The notes beneath the pieces were generated by a model. That model did not search any database. It was not told the origin of the DNA and worked only from the letters and a program-made list of their open reading frames with translations. Positions 1 to 8,303 of a stretch of DNA of 64,000 bases are shown piece by piece (position 1 is the stretch's first letter; each line of letters opens with the position of its first letter). The position numbers were made by a program, and so were the translations under genes. Source of the stretch: Alkalinema pantanalense (GTDB taxonomy: Bacteria > Cyanobacteriota > Cyanobacteriia > Leptolyngbyales > Leptolyngbyaceae); NCBI RefSeq assembly GCF_050753345.1, contig NZ_JBLZFX010000013.1, forward strand, positions 1 to 64,000, written 5' to 3'.

Positions 1-254
1 GCTTGGACTTCGGATTCCTCCTGCGGACTTAAAATCCGTCCCTCTCCAACCTGCCGTCCTCGCACTTGTTGGGATAAGGCAGCATCGCCGTAGTGTTCAT
101 ACTGCCACCACCACTCTGAGACTGTGTTACGATGCATGCCCAAATATTCGCTAATATCGTTCACTTGCTTTCCCTGCTGTCGTAGTCGAATCGCTTGCTG
201 GCGCAGGTAATCTTGCGTTTCGATGCTGAGATGTCGGGCATCCGGTTTATCCAT
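1..254 (-). CDS. IS630-type transposase, N-terminal part (cut by window edge)
   Basis: The minus-strand frame starts at ATG 254-252 and runs off the left edge, giving about 84 residues. It reads MDKPDARHLSIETQDYLRQQ, followed by a helix-turn-helix stretch (VNDISEYLGMHRNTVSEWWW) and a basic linker (RGRQVGEGRILSP). This layout, a HTH with trailing W residues and then an R-G-R linker before the DDE catalytic domain, is that of IS630/Tc1-type transposases. A strong ribosome-binding site (AGGAGG) lies 6-7 bases before the ATG. The catalytic domain lies outside the window, so it cannot be said whether the gene is intact. No terminal inverted repeat could be recognised in 255-389. Confidence 0.7.
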   Translation of the reverse strand, partial: MDKPDARHLSIETQDYLRQQAIRLRQQGKQVNDISEYLGMHRNTVSEWWWQYEHYGDAALSQQVRGRQVGEGRILSPQEESEVQ

Positions 255-389
255 CACAAACCTCCTTGTACCTCTATCCTGATCATAGCTCCACTTTAAT
301 TGTCTTTCGCCTAATACTTTATTGCCGAGGTAATAACAAGGTAAAGTTCCGTTGTATCTCGGAACCCAACACATAGCTAGAAACTGTTC

Positions 390-1949
390 TTAGTTATCAC
401 TACCTATCGATCGCACCACTGCGCTCCGAGATGCCTCCGAAGTACCGTAATCCGGATGACTTGCCACTGCACTCAAGCGATCGCCCGCTGACACCTGCTC
501 CAAACGGGTGACAAACTTGCCATTACCATCCGCCTTAGCCGTCGCCACAACCTCCGTGATGAACTCCCGGCCATCCGCCAGAGATTGCACCCGATAAATT
601 TCGATATCTGAATTGGGAACCGCACTGCCCACTAATTCTACAGACCCATCCAGCAAACTGATCAAAAATTCTGGACTAATCAACTGCGGCGCATCCATTC
701 CCCGGTTCGCACTGTGCGATCGACTGGGATAAGCACTCATGGTCAAATTCCGGCCATCCCCATTCTGATAATCCGAAGTACCAGTGCCATGGCGCGCCAC
801 CAAATCCAGACTCAGCCCCTGCAAACTGCCAAACTGGTTATTCACCACCTGATTGCGCACCGTTTCCGGATAGGCCGCCATCACCACCCCTGCGCCCGCT
901 TGTTCCAGAATGCGATTTTCCACAATCCGGTGATCGTTCCCCATCAAATAAATCGCCGCCTGGGCAACCTTCTTTCCATTGCCCTTCAGCGTATTCTCAC
1001 GAACCTCGATCGCCCCTTCAGACTTGAATAAATAAATTCCACTACCGCCATTACCCACAATTTGATTACCCAGCACTTTACTGTTGGTAATCTTCCCCTC
1101 TAAGCGAATCCCATCCGGCATTCCTTGCAATCCATTTTCAGCAATCTCATTGTTAAGAACTCCAAGATTGCTAGCCATCACACCCGTTACAATCCCACTC
1201 CCCTGATTGCGAACAATCCGATTATTCTGAATCGTTGTCCCTGCACTATTCCAGACATACACTCCAAATCCCGATGGGAGACTGCTATTTTCCTTCGCAA
1301 CCGTCCCCAATACATTCTGCTCAATCACCACATCCTTGGGAGCCGCATCCTGCTCAACCGTTACCTCCGGCACCTGCTCCCGATTCCCGATCGTGATATT
1401 GCCCGATGGCTCAAGGTACTCCTGGCGATCGCGCTGCCGGAACCCAGACATCTGCAAACCGCGTACCGTTACCCCATCCGCCAAAATCGACAAACCACGG
1501 GCAATACTCACCCCTGGGGCTGGCTGAAGTGCAACGATCGGCATTCCCGGCTGATACTCCGGTTGGCTCGTACCATCGATCGTCATCCCCACCGTCGTCA
1601 ACAGCGGTAACGGTTGGGTCAGTAAAATTTGCGTCTGATCCTGCGGTAAAGCAAACTGAATCATCGATCGGTTCTGCCCGCCATAGGTTTCCGCCGGATT
1701 CACCATCACCGGACGACTCACCTGTTTCTTCTCAGCGGGGGTCAACTGTCCCATGGACATCATTCCATTGACCAACGCGATCGCTTCTCGTAAGGTAACC
1801 ACATCATCCGGTTGTACAGTATCTTGATTGCTATTCACAACCACCCGAAGCGCATTGCCCGCCAAAGCAGGTGAACTCAAGCTCCAAGCTATTCCTAGCA
1901 TTCCAGCCGTCAAACAAGCGGAACGGAGCCAACGATCGTTGCGATTCAT
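390..1949 (-). CDS. Secreted right-handed beta-helix protein (NosD/CSLREA-like)
   Basis: A 519-residue protein with an N-terminal signal peptide: basic MNRNDRWLR, a hydrophobic core, and a cut after SPALA near residue 30. Just after it comes a motif of the CSLREA kind (DDVVTLREAIALVN, about 48-61), often seen at the start of bacterial surface beta-helix proteins. The middle (about 120-400) is a run of N-N-x-I/V and G-x-G-I rungs (e.g. NNRIVRNQGSGIV, GNGGSGIYL), typical of parallel beta-helix repeats. The C-terminal 90 residues look like an Ig-type beta-sandwich (VELVGSAVPNSDIEIYRV). It is the last gene of the co-directional surface locus 390-10811, 104 bp after the beta-barrel gene. Exported location is inferred from the signal peptide; the substrate or role is unknown. 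Confidence 0.75.
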   Translation of the reverse strand: MNRNDRWLRSACLTAGMLGIAWSLSSPALAGNALRVVVNSNQDTVQPDDVVTLREAIALVNGMMSMGQLTPAEKKQVSRPVMVNPAETYGGQNRSMIQFALPQDQTQILLTQPLPLLTTVGMTIDGTSQPEYQPGMPIVALQPAPGVSIARGLSILADGVTVRGLQMSGFRQRDRQEYLEPSGNITIGNREQVPEVTVEQDAAPKDVVIEQNVLGTVAKENSSLPSGFGVYVWNSAGTTIQNNRIVRNQGSGIVTGVMASNLGVLNNEIAENGLQGMPDGIRLEGKITNSKVLGNQIVGNGGSGIYLFKSEGAIEVRENTLKGNGKKVAQAAIYLMGNDHRIVENRILEQAGAGVVMAAYPETVRNQVVNNQFGSLQGLSLDLVARHGTGTSDYQNGDGRNLTMSAYPSRSHSANRGMDAPQLISPEFLISLLDGSVELVGSAVPNSDIEIYRVQSLADGREFITEVVATAKADGNGKFVTRLEQVSAGDRLSAVASHPDYGTSEASRSAVVRSIGSDN

Positions 1950-2053
1950 AATAACCTGTGCAGTAGGGGGACTAGGGTGCGCGAAAGATCAAGGTTTTGG
2001 ACAAGATTTTGGACAATTGAGCGGACGACTAAGCAGACTACCGTTAAAGCAAA

Positions 2054-5000
2054 CTACTTTAGGACTTCAGGACGAGCGATCGAAAGGGACTTAATCGCAG
2101 CATTAGTTGAAGCCTTTTTGGCTTCCGTCGGCTTGTCTGCATTTTGCTTGACTGAAGCCGTCGTGGTTGAGGTAGCGGCTGGAGTAGATGGATTCTCTGC
2201 CACCGCTTCCCCCGTATTCTTCGGCTTTGGTGCCTTTTGTAACCCAAAACCGTTGAACAACTCATTCACCTTCACCGTCAGCCCCACATAAGGCCCACCC
2301 GCCGATCGATACCCATCAAAGTCCCGATCGTTGGCACTCCCAAAGGCATAGCCCGCAGACAACCGTAGGTTCGGCGTTAGGTAATAGCCCGCCTCCAGCG
2401 CAAAGCCCGTTTCGCTATAGCCCGTTGTAGGTTGGCTAATCCAGCGCGCTTCTCCTGAGAGATCCCAGCTATAGTTCAGCCGATAGGTTGCCCGCAGTTG
2501 CGCCAAGCTGGTCGTCGTTTTCGCCGTAAAATCATCGGCTAGGAACGTCTTGCTATTGCGCAGGGCAAACTTGCCGTAGAATTCCCAATTCCAAGCCGGG
2601 GCATAGATCGCTTCTAGGCCGAACAGATGTTCCTCAGACCCCGTTCCCGAGCTAAACAACAAACTATCGGGAATCGTCGAGGGATTGCGGCGATACTCAT
2701 AGCGGAACAGCGCATTAAACTTATCGCTGGCCAAATCGCGATAGGCCACCCCCATCTTTAAATTGGACGTGGTCCCCAGACCGGAAATCCCCTGGTTCGC
2801 GGAACTGGCCTGCTGGTAGCGCACCAATGCCGTCAAGGAAGGACTCAGCTTACCCGTAGCCCCCGCAGAAATCACTGTGTTGGTGCCACTGCTGGAAGTG
2901 CGGTGATCAACCCGCGCACTGGCCTGGAAGTTGGGACTATCGTTGTACTCCAACCCCACGCTGAAGCTATCGCCCCCCTGTACCCCCAAGGAAGCCGCAC
3001 TCTGTCCCGACGCAAAGGGCTGAATAAACTGGGTACCCGTCGCACTTTGGCCAATAAAGCTACCAAACACATGCTCGTAGGCCAAGTCCATACGCAGCCC
3101 TGGGGAAAAGCGAATGCCTTGCTTAATCCCGATCGCGCCACTAGTCGTCCAACTGCCCGCATCGCTATAGATGCCCGCCCGCCCGCTAATCGTCGTTTCC
3201 GGAAAGAGCTTGTAATCCCCGGACAAGGACAAACTGGTAATGGATTTGCCCGCATACTGGCCACTGGTAAAAAACTGCTGGGCTAACTGGACATTCACCC
3301 CCTGCATCACCTGCCAGTTCAACCCCAACAACGTCCGATCGGGGTAATAGGCATCGTTCTGGGAAGACAACGTCATTTCGTTCTGAGCCAGGAAGGTCAG
3401 ATTCTTCGCGATCGGCATCGTGAACCGAGAGCGAAGTTGATCGGAAACCGTATTGGCCGTGGGGTTAATGCGATCGTTGCGATCGCGATGAATCCAATCC
3501 ACACTCAGATCCGCTGATCCGAAACGCTGTTGAATGCCTGCGGTAATGCTGGTCAGAGAATTATCAACCCGACTGCCGGGAATCGGAGCTTCGCGCGGGG
3601 TGAACAGATCAAATTCCGTAATTAAAGGCTGAGCCGCAATGCCCTTATTGGTTTCACGATCGTACTGAACTTTGAGATTCGTCGTATCCGACACCTTAGC
3701 CGTCACCTGAGCCCCATAACGGGTCTGTCCCGGCACAAAGCTCACCGTCGCATTGTTAGCAAATCCCGAATCCGCCGATCGGTAGTAAGCCCGTCCCTGG
3801 ATGCCCTTGGCCAATTCCCCTTGGGCTTCGATGCGGTAGGCGTTACCACTGACTTGGCCGAGTTCATTGGACGTATTTTTGGAATGGGCATATTCTGCAA
3901 TCAGCGATCCCTTGGAACCGAGGCTGACAAAGGCATCCGCGCCATAGAGTTCAAAGTCCCGTGCCCCCCGGTCTTCCTTCCAGTAGGTCGCACCAATCCA
4001 GCTTTCGCGATTTTGTTCGCGGGAGAGGTGATAACGAGCCCGTGCACCGTAGACCTTATTGTCTGAACCGGGTTCATCGTACTGGTAGGTGGCCACAATC
4101 CGACGCACCAAAGGCGTACCATCCGAAGCCACATCCGTGCGCAGAACGGGTTCCCGGAACAGGACTGTCCCCCGATCGTAATCAATTTCGTAATCGGGGC
4201 CGCGCGTTAATTTTCTGCGTTCGAGAACGGTTCCAGGACGGTTCAGTTCCTCCATCTCAATGAAGATATCTTCACTGCCTTCCGTCACCAACCGCCGGGA
4301 CAGGAAGTAATAGCCACTGGTACCATCCGGCGCGATCGTATCCCGTTGGAAACCCTCCACATTATTGGCATAGAGGCCCGAAATTTGCAGATCGCCGAAA
4401 TTGTAATTAGCCTTAAAGCCGTGTAGTTGGCGTGTAAAGCTCGTAAATTCCTGGGACTTAGTGGCAAATTCCTCCGTGTTGTAATCCCCCCACATGGCGT
4501 AGTCAATGCCCGCACCGGGAGTCTTAGAGGTTCTTTCTAACCGCAGGTAAACATTATCAATAGAAGGAGCCAGGATATCAGACTTGGAACTGTCCCCATA
4601 AACGGGGTACTGGTTTTCACAAAACTGATCCTGACGAAATAAACGAACCGTTCCCTCACAGGTTTTATTCAAAGGCCGATCGCTGTTGTAAGCCCCGGTA
4701 AACAACCAATCGCCAATTTTTCCAGTTGCAAACACCGCAGCATTGGCGTCCAGTTGCCAACCATTGTTTCCATTCGGCGGTACAAAGTCCTTCAAACTCC
4801 CGAAGAAATCCGTTCCCCGTCTTCCGAGGCGTACATTGATCACCCCAGTGGCGATCGAAGGCCGTAGGTTAGTTTCAAACAGCACCTGGGTAAAGGCTTC
4901 CAGTTCCAGGGTTTGGGCCTTGACGTTAACCGTTTTCGCTTCCAAACCTGCTTTCAACTCAGCACTAAACCGACCATTTTCCGCCTTAACTTGAAATCCA

Positions 5001-5722
5001 GGCTGATCGGGACTCGCATCCTTGGTGACCCATTCTCCCCCATTACTGGTCAGGGTAATCATGCCATCCCGGTTGGAGCGGTTGTTCTGGGCATCCAGAA
5101 GTTGGCCTTGAATGGTCACCAGGGTTTTGCCATCGGCAGGCACACGGGTTGCACTGGGTTGAATTTGAATCCGCGCGATCGCGCCACGGGTTTGGACTGT
5201 CGTGCTGGCTGTTGCTAGGGTTTTGCCATTGCTGATAACATTGGCTGTGATGGTGTTCGTCCCTTCTTGGAGAGCTACCCCATACCAAGTTTGTGTGATT
5301 AATCCGGCCCGATCGTTCTGTTCCGTTCGACCAATCAACTTGTCATCCACCGGAACATCACCTACCCGCAGATCTAATTGGCTTCCGATCGGATATTGCA
5401 CCACGATCGTCGCTGCGGACGTATCTAGAACCGTATTTGACGTAGGTGCAAGAATTTTTACCTGATCTGCTGTTGCTGATCTAATCGCCTCTGGTGCTTG
5501 GGCAATCAAGCTCGGTTTACTGACATTCTGAATGACTGCCTTAGGCTGGGCAGTTACTTTCGTTGCTTGGTTAGCAGTCGTTGCAGGATTAGGAGATTTT
5601 GCCGTAGCTTCATTCGATGTGTTAGCAGTAGCTAGGTGAGGCACTAAGGCGATCGCCACCAGATCACTAGCTAGAAGCATCCCCAGGAGGTAAACATTTT
5701 TGGACAACTTTTGGGATTTCAT
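2054..5722 (-). CDS. Large outer-membrane beta-barrel protein with N-terminal Ig-like domains
   Basis: 1222 residues. Signal peptide at 1-33 (hydrophobic LLGMLLASDLVAIAL). A Thr/Ala/Asn-rich linker follows, then Ig-like domains (about 90-185 and 185-290; the second resembles invasin-type Big_1, with IQPSATRVPADGKTLVTIQG). From about 295 to 1154 there are alternating amphipathic strands and polar loops, as in a 20-plus-stranded outer-membrane barrel. A strand-turn-strand motif GPDYEIDYDRGTVLF lies near 505-520. The last barrel strand ends at GPYVGLTVKVNELF. A 65-residue Pro/Ala/Thr/Lys-rich tail follows, which is unusual for a barrel protein. ATG 5722-5720 overlaps the TGA of the upstream DUF11/SdrD gene (ATGA), implying translational coupling. 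No TonB box or plug was recognised, so a TonB receptor is unlikely. The role could be export, adhesion or surface anchoring of the neighbouring secreted proteins (inference). Confidence 0.7.
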   Translation of the reverse strand: MKSQKLSKNVYLLGMLLASDLVAIALVPHLATANTSNEATAKSPNPATTANQATKVTAQPKAVIQNVSKPSLIAQAPEAIRSATADQVKILAPTSNTVLDTSAATIVVQYPIGSQLDLRVGDVPVDDKLIGRTEQNDRAGLITQTWYGVALQEGTNTITANVISNGKTLATASTTVQTRGAIARIQIQPSATRVPADGKTLVTIQGQLLDAQNNRSNRDGMITLTSNGGEWVTKDASPDQPGFQVKAENGRFSAELKAGLEAKTVNVKAQTLELEAFTQVLFETNLRPSIATGVINVRLGRRGTDFFGSLKDFVPPNGNNGWQLDANAAVFATGKIGDWLFTGAYNSDRPLNKTCEGTVRLFRQDQFCENQYPVYGDSSKSDILAPSIDNVYLRLERTSKTPGAGIDYAMWGDYNTEEFATKSQEFTSFTRQLHGFKANYNFGDLQISGLYANNVEGFQRDTIAPDGTSGYYFLSRRLVTEGSEDIFIEMEELNRPGTVLERRKLTRGPDYEIDYDRGTVLFREPVLRTDVASDGTPLVRRIVATYQYDEPGSDNKVYGARARYHLSREQNRESWIGATYWKEDRGARDFELYGADAFVSLGSKGSLIAEYAHSKNTSNELGQVSGNAYRIEAQGELAKGIQGRAYYRSADSGFANNATVSFVPGQTRYGAQVTAKVSDTTNLKVQYDRETNKGIAAQPLITEFDLFTPREAPIPGSRVDNSLTSITAGIQQRFGSADLSVDWIHRDRNDRINPTANTVSDQLRSRFTMPIAKNLTFLAQNEMTLSSQNDAYYPDRTLLGLNWQVMQGVNVQLAQQFFTSGQYAGKSITSLSLSGDYKLFPETTISGRAGIYSDAGSWTTSGAIGIKQGIRFSPGLRMDLAYEHVFGSFIGQSATGTQFIQPFASGQSAASLGVQGGDSFSVGLEYNDSPNFQASARVDHRTSSSGTNTVISAGATGKLSPSLTALVRYQQASSANQGISGLGTTSNLKMGVAYRDLASDKFNALFRYEYRRNPSTIPDSLLFSSGTGSEEHLFGLEAIYAPAWNWEFYGKFALRNSKTFLADDFTAKTTTSLAQLRATYRLNYSWDLSGEARWISQPTTGYSETGFALEAGYYLTPNLRLSAGYAFGSANDRDFDGYRSAGGPYVGLTVKVNELFNGFGLQKAPKPKNTGEAVAENPSTPAATSTTTASVKQNADKPTEAKKASTNAAIKSLSIARPEVLK

Positions 5723-7293
5723 TTGGCAACCTCCTGGGCTGCGGGCGTCACAGCGAAATTCATACGAACCAAACCACCGGGAGCTAAATGCACCAATCGA
5801 GATTGACTATTCCGTTCTTTAAACTTGCGATTAGGTGCAAAGGTATAACCTGGAACACTGCTGAGATCCAAAACGCCTGTGCGATACCCCGAGATCACAT
5901 TCGCTACGGAGAATAGTCCATTAGCATCGGTAGTAATGCGATTACCATCATCTAGAATTACAACCGCATTGGGAATTCCAGGTTCACCGGGCTGTTGTTC
6001 CCCGTCAAAGTTTTTGTCCTCAAATACTCGACCCAGAAGGGTTCCACAATCAGATAGCAGTCCTGGTCGAATCCGGAGTTGATGGGATGCAGGGCCGTCT
6101 TTGACGGTTTGTTGGTTATCAGCGCGACGGCCTTGCACTGACGCTAAGTTTTTACCATTGCCTCGAATGGCATCGGGAGTGAGGGTAGCGGCGTAGGCGA
6201 TGTTGATAATTTGAACTTGGTCGATCGCTTGAATACCTGGTAAATTGACTCCATTTAGGTTGAAGACCAAACTTCTGCCGTTGGCCGTTGCTTGAATGGG
6301 CAAAGATTGTTTTTGGTACTCTGCCTTGGCTGAACCTTCACGGTAACGGAAACCAAAGGGTAATTCATCCGTTACCTGTAAATTGTTAACCACTGAACTG
6401 GAGAGGTTACGGAGCGTTAATCGGTATACGACCGTGTCGCCCGGTTGCGCTGCTGCCCGATCGGCTGTCTTGACAATTTGAAGTTCCTGAGACTGACACA
6501 CGCTCGCATTCAAGTCGAGGGCTGCCAAAATCAACGATGTTGCTTCAGCGTTGGAAACTTGTAGAGTGCCAGAAACTGAATTTTGATTCGTGCTCGAACT
6601 AACGGGTCTGCCATCTAGAGAGGTCGCTGTGTAGGCAACAAGATTGCCATTTCTAGAATCAATCCGAATTTGAATCCGTCGCTGACTGTAAATCGAATTA
6701 GCTGGAGGATTAATGACCAGAATATAGGTTCGACCCACATCTAACTGTCCACGATTCGGATCGAGGAGGAAGTTATAGGTTCCGTCACTGCTGGTCGGCA
6801 AGAAGTAGGGATTGCTATTTTCAATATTCGGGGCGAGTCCTTTAAGAATTCCGTTGTTCGGAATATCAGGTAACTCAGTGCGCGTTAACGGCGTCAATTG
6901 CCCCAAACTAGCTCCCGTTGGATCGCTGGAATCCGCGTCATAGACGGCCACACTAAATCCAACGTAACTGGGTAACACTTCTCCAGCACAGCCGACAATG
7001 CGGCCTAAAGGGTCAACTAATGCAGGAATAATTTCACTCTGTAATTGACCTGTAACGCCTTGGAACTGTTGGATTGTGGGATATTTAGTCTGCGATACTG
7101 TGCTGTAGCCATAGGCAGCTTGATTAACCAGTGGGTAGGTTTCTGTGGGTTGGGATGCCTCCTGCGCTTGCACAGTCGATGCCCAAGGATTGGCAACGCC
7201 ATTAACCACAATCAGAAGCGCTAACCAAAAGGTTGATTTTTGCGGAGCAATTTTTTGAAAGACGCGAAGGGAAGAACAAAATCGTGGCGGCAT
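5719..7293 (-). CDS. Secreted DUF11 / SdrD B-domain protein
   Basis: The frame is open from a TTG at 7329; the first ATG (7293) is preferred, giving 524 residues. Numbering below counts from the TTG. A hydrophobic export signal (STFWLALLIVVNGVA) ends near VQAQ (55). Residues 60-280 form an unassigned N-terminal beta-rich region. A DUF11 domain is at about 282-400, with the hallmark LQIVKTADRAAAQPGDTVVY and later VTDELPFGFRY. A Cys-containing join leads to an SdrD_B-like domain (about 427-500: LLGRVFEDKNFDGEQQPGEP, the usual F-x-D-x-N-x-D-G calcium-type loop). The stop overlaps the ATG of the downstream beta-barrel gene by 4 bases (ATGA), so the two are almost surely co-translated and probably act together at the outer membrane. 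The exact function is not known. Confidence 0.75.
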   Translation of the reverse strand: MPPRFCSSLRVFQKIAPQKSTFWLALLIVVNGVANPWASTVQAQEASQPTETYPLVNQAAYGYSTVSQTKYPTIQQFQGVTGQLQSEIIPALVDPLGRIVGCAGEVLPSYVGFSVAVYDADSSDPTGASLGQLTPLTRTELPDIPNNGILKGLAPNIENSNPYFLPTSSDGTYNFLLDPNRGQLDVGRTYILVINPPANSIYSQRRIQIRIDSRNGNLVAYTATSLDGRPVSSSTNQNSVSGTLQVSNAEATSLILAALDLNASVCQSQELQIVKTADRAAAQPGDTVVYRLTLRNLSSSVVNNLQVTDELPFGFRYREGSAKAEYQKQSLPIQATANGRSLVFNLNGVNLPGIQAIDQVQIINIAYAATLTPDAIRGNGKNLASVQGRRADNQQTVKDGPASHQLRIRPGLLSDCGTLLGRVFEDKNFDGEQQPGEPGIPNAVVILDDGNRITTDANGLFSVANVISGYRTGVLDLSSVPGYTFAPNRKFKERNSQSRLVHLAPGGLVRMNFAVTPAAQEVAK

Positions 7294-7362
7294 GGTGAGA
7301 GCAGAGTAAAGTCTAGCAATTCGCAACAAGTTCGTTAACAGGTTGAGTCAGCAGCTATCAAC

Positions 7363-7386
7363 AAGTTAGTCAATAAGTTAGTCAAT
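7363..7386. repeat. 12-bp tandem duplication (2 units)
   Basis: The unit aagttagtcaat occurs twice head to tail in the 5' leader region of the DUF11/SdrD gene. It belongs to the group of short intergenic duplications seen all over this window. Confidence 0.85.
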
Positions 7387-7580
7387 AAGCTGAATCAATC
7401 AAGTTATGCTATGCACAGAAATGTCTGGGGGTAGATGATTTCGGGAAGCTTGATATATAGGGGTGGGTGAACCAGCGATCGTGCTATTCGCTCTGACCTG
7501 AAAACACTTTCCCGCCGACAGATATTCTTAAGAGGGAACTCAATGGTGAGGTTTAACGCCACTGACTTCCCCATTCACCC

Positions 7581-8141
7581 TTAGCGCACTCTAACTTGGT
7601 AAGCAACGTTGACATTTCCACCAGGAGCGAGTTCTCCTCCCCACTGCCAACGAATGTGGGTATAACTTTCTGCAGGTGCAGGGCGATTTTCAACCTTGCC
7701 ACTTGCCGTTCGGACAGGAACCGTCGGATTGGCCACAAAGCTCTTACCGCCATCAATGCTATAAATCACATCCGCACCTTTGCCCTTAGCAGCGGAATTC
7801 ATCACATAGGTGGTGCCTTTCGGAACGGGCTGAGTTAGGGCAAATTTTCGAGCAGCCCGATTGCCTTGGTTCTTGCCCGTTAGGGAGTATCGCAGGACAT
7901 CCCCAGGACGGGCAGAATTTTGGCCACCGATCGCTTGCCAGGTCACTTGTTCTTGCCCTTGAGAATTGCGTGCAACGAGACGCTTTTCAGCCAACAATTG
8001 TAGGCGTACATCGGGTCGTTGGGCATTCTGCGCGATCGCAGAACCGCCAAAAAAACCTTGGGAAAAGAAGGCAGCATGGCCGATCGGAGCTGCCAAAACT
8101 AACGCTAAGGTTGAGAAGCCAATAATTAATGAACGTTTCAT
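7581..8141 (-). CDS. Small secreted DUF11 protein
   Basis: 186 residues. A clear signal peptide (MKRSLIIGFSTLALVLAAPIG) ends near AIAQ (about 38). The rest is a single DUF11-type domain: RLVARNSQGQEQVTW, then GDVLRYSLTGKNQGNRAAR, ALTQPVPKGTTYVMNSA, and a final strand pair APGGNVNVAYQVRVR reaching the C-terminus. It lies between two larger DUF11 genes on the same strand, 162 bp after the 835-residue gene and about 290 bp before the next. Its size and single domain suggest a subunit or accessory of the same surface structure; this is inference. In other bacteria DUF11 domains form extracellular stalks or fibres. Confidence 0.75.
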   Translation of the reverse strand: MKRSLIIGFSTLALVLAAPIGHAAFFSQGFFGGSAIAQNAQRPDVRLQLLAEKRLVARNSQGQEQVTWQAIGGQNSARPGDVLRYSLTGKNQGNRAARKFALTQPVPKGTTYVMNSAAKGKGADVIYSIDGGKSFVANPTVPVRTASGKVENRPAPAESYTHIRWQWGGELAPGGNVNVAYQVRVR

Positions 8142-8214
8142 AGTAATTGTGAAAATCTGGGGGTGACAAAATTGCTGGAAAGTGCAAAATCAGTGAGATT
8201 GAGTCAGTAGGATT

Positions 8215-8260
8215 GAAGCGGCCTATCGATCGTGATTTTAGATAATGAATAGACCGCTTC
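8215..8260. repeat. Inverted repeat between two DUF11 genes
   Basis: Twelve-base arms at 8215-8226 and 8249-8260 (gaagcggcctat / atagaccgcttc) pair with one G-U wobble around a 22-base loop. There is no T-run on the minus strand, so it is a hairpin of uncertain role: partial terminator, attenuator or mRNA stabiliser between the 835- and 186-residue genes. Confidence 0.5.
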
Positions 8261-8303
8261 CTGTCTCATTACCCTTGACAGCGTAACGAGACACTACTGC
8301 TTG

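Noticed and set aside
2054..5722. TonB-dependent receptor
   Set aside because: No TonB box or plug domain was seen; the N-terminus carries Ig-like domains.
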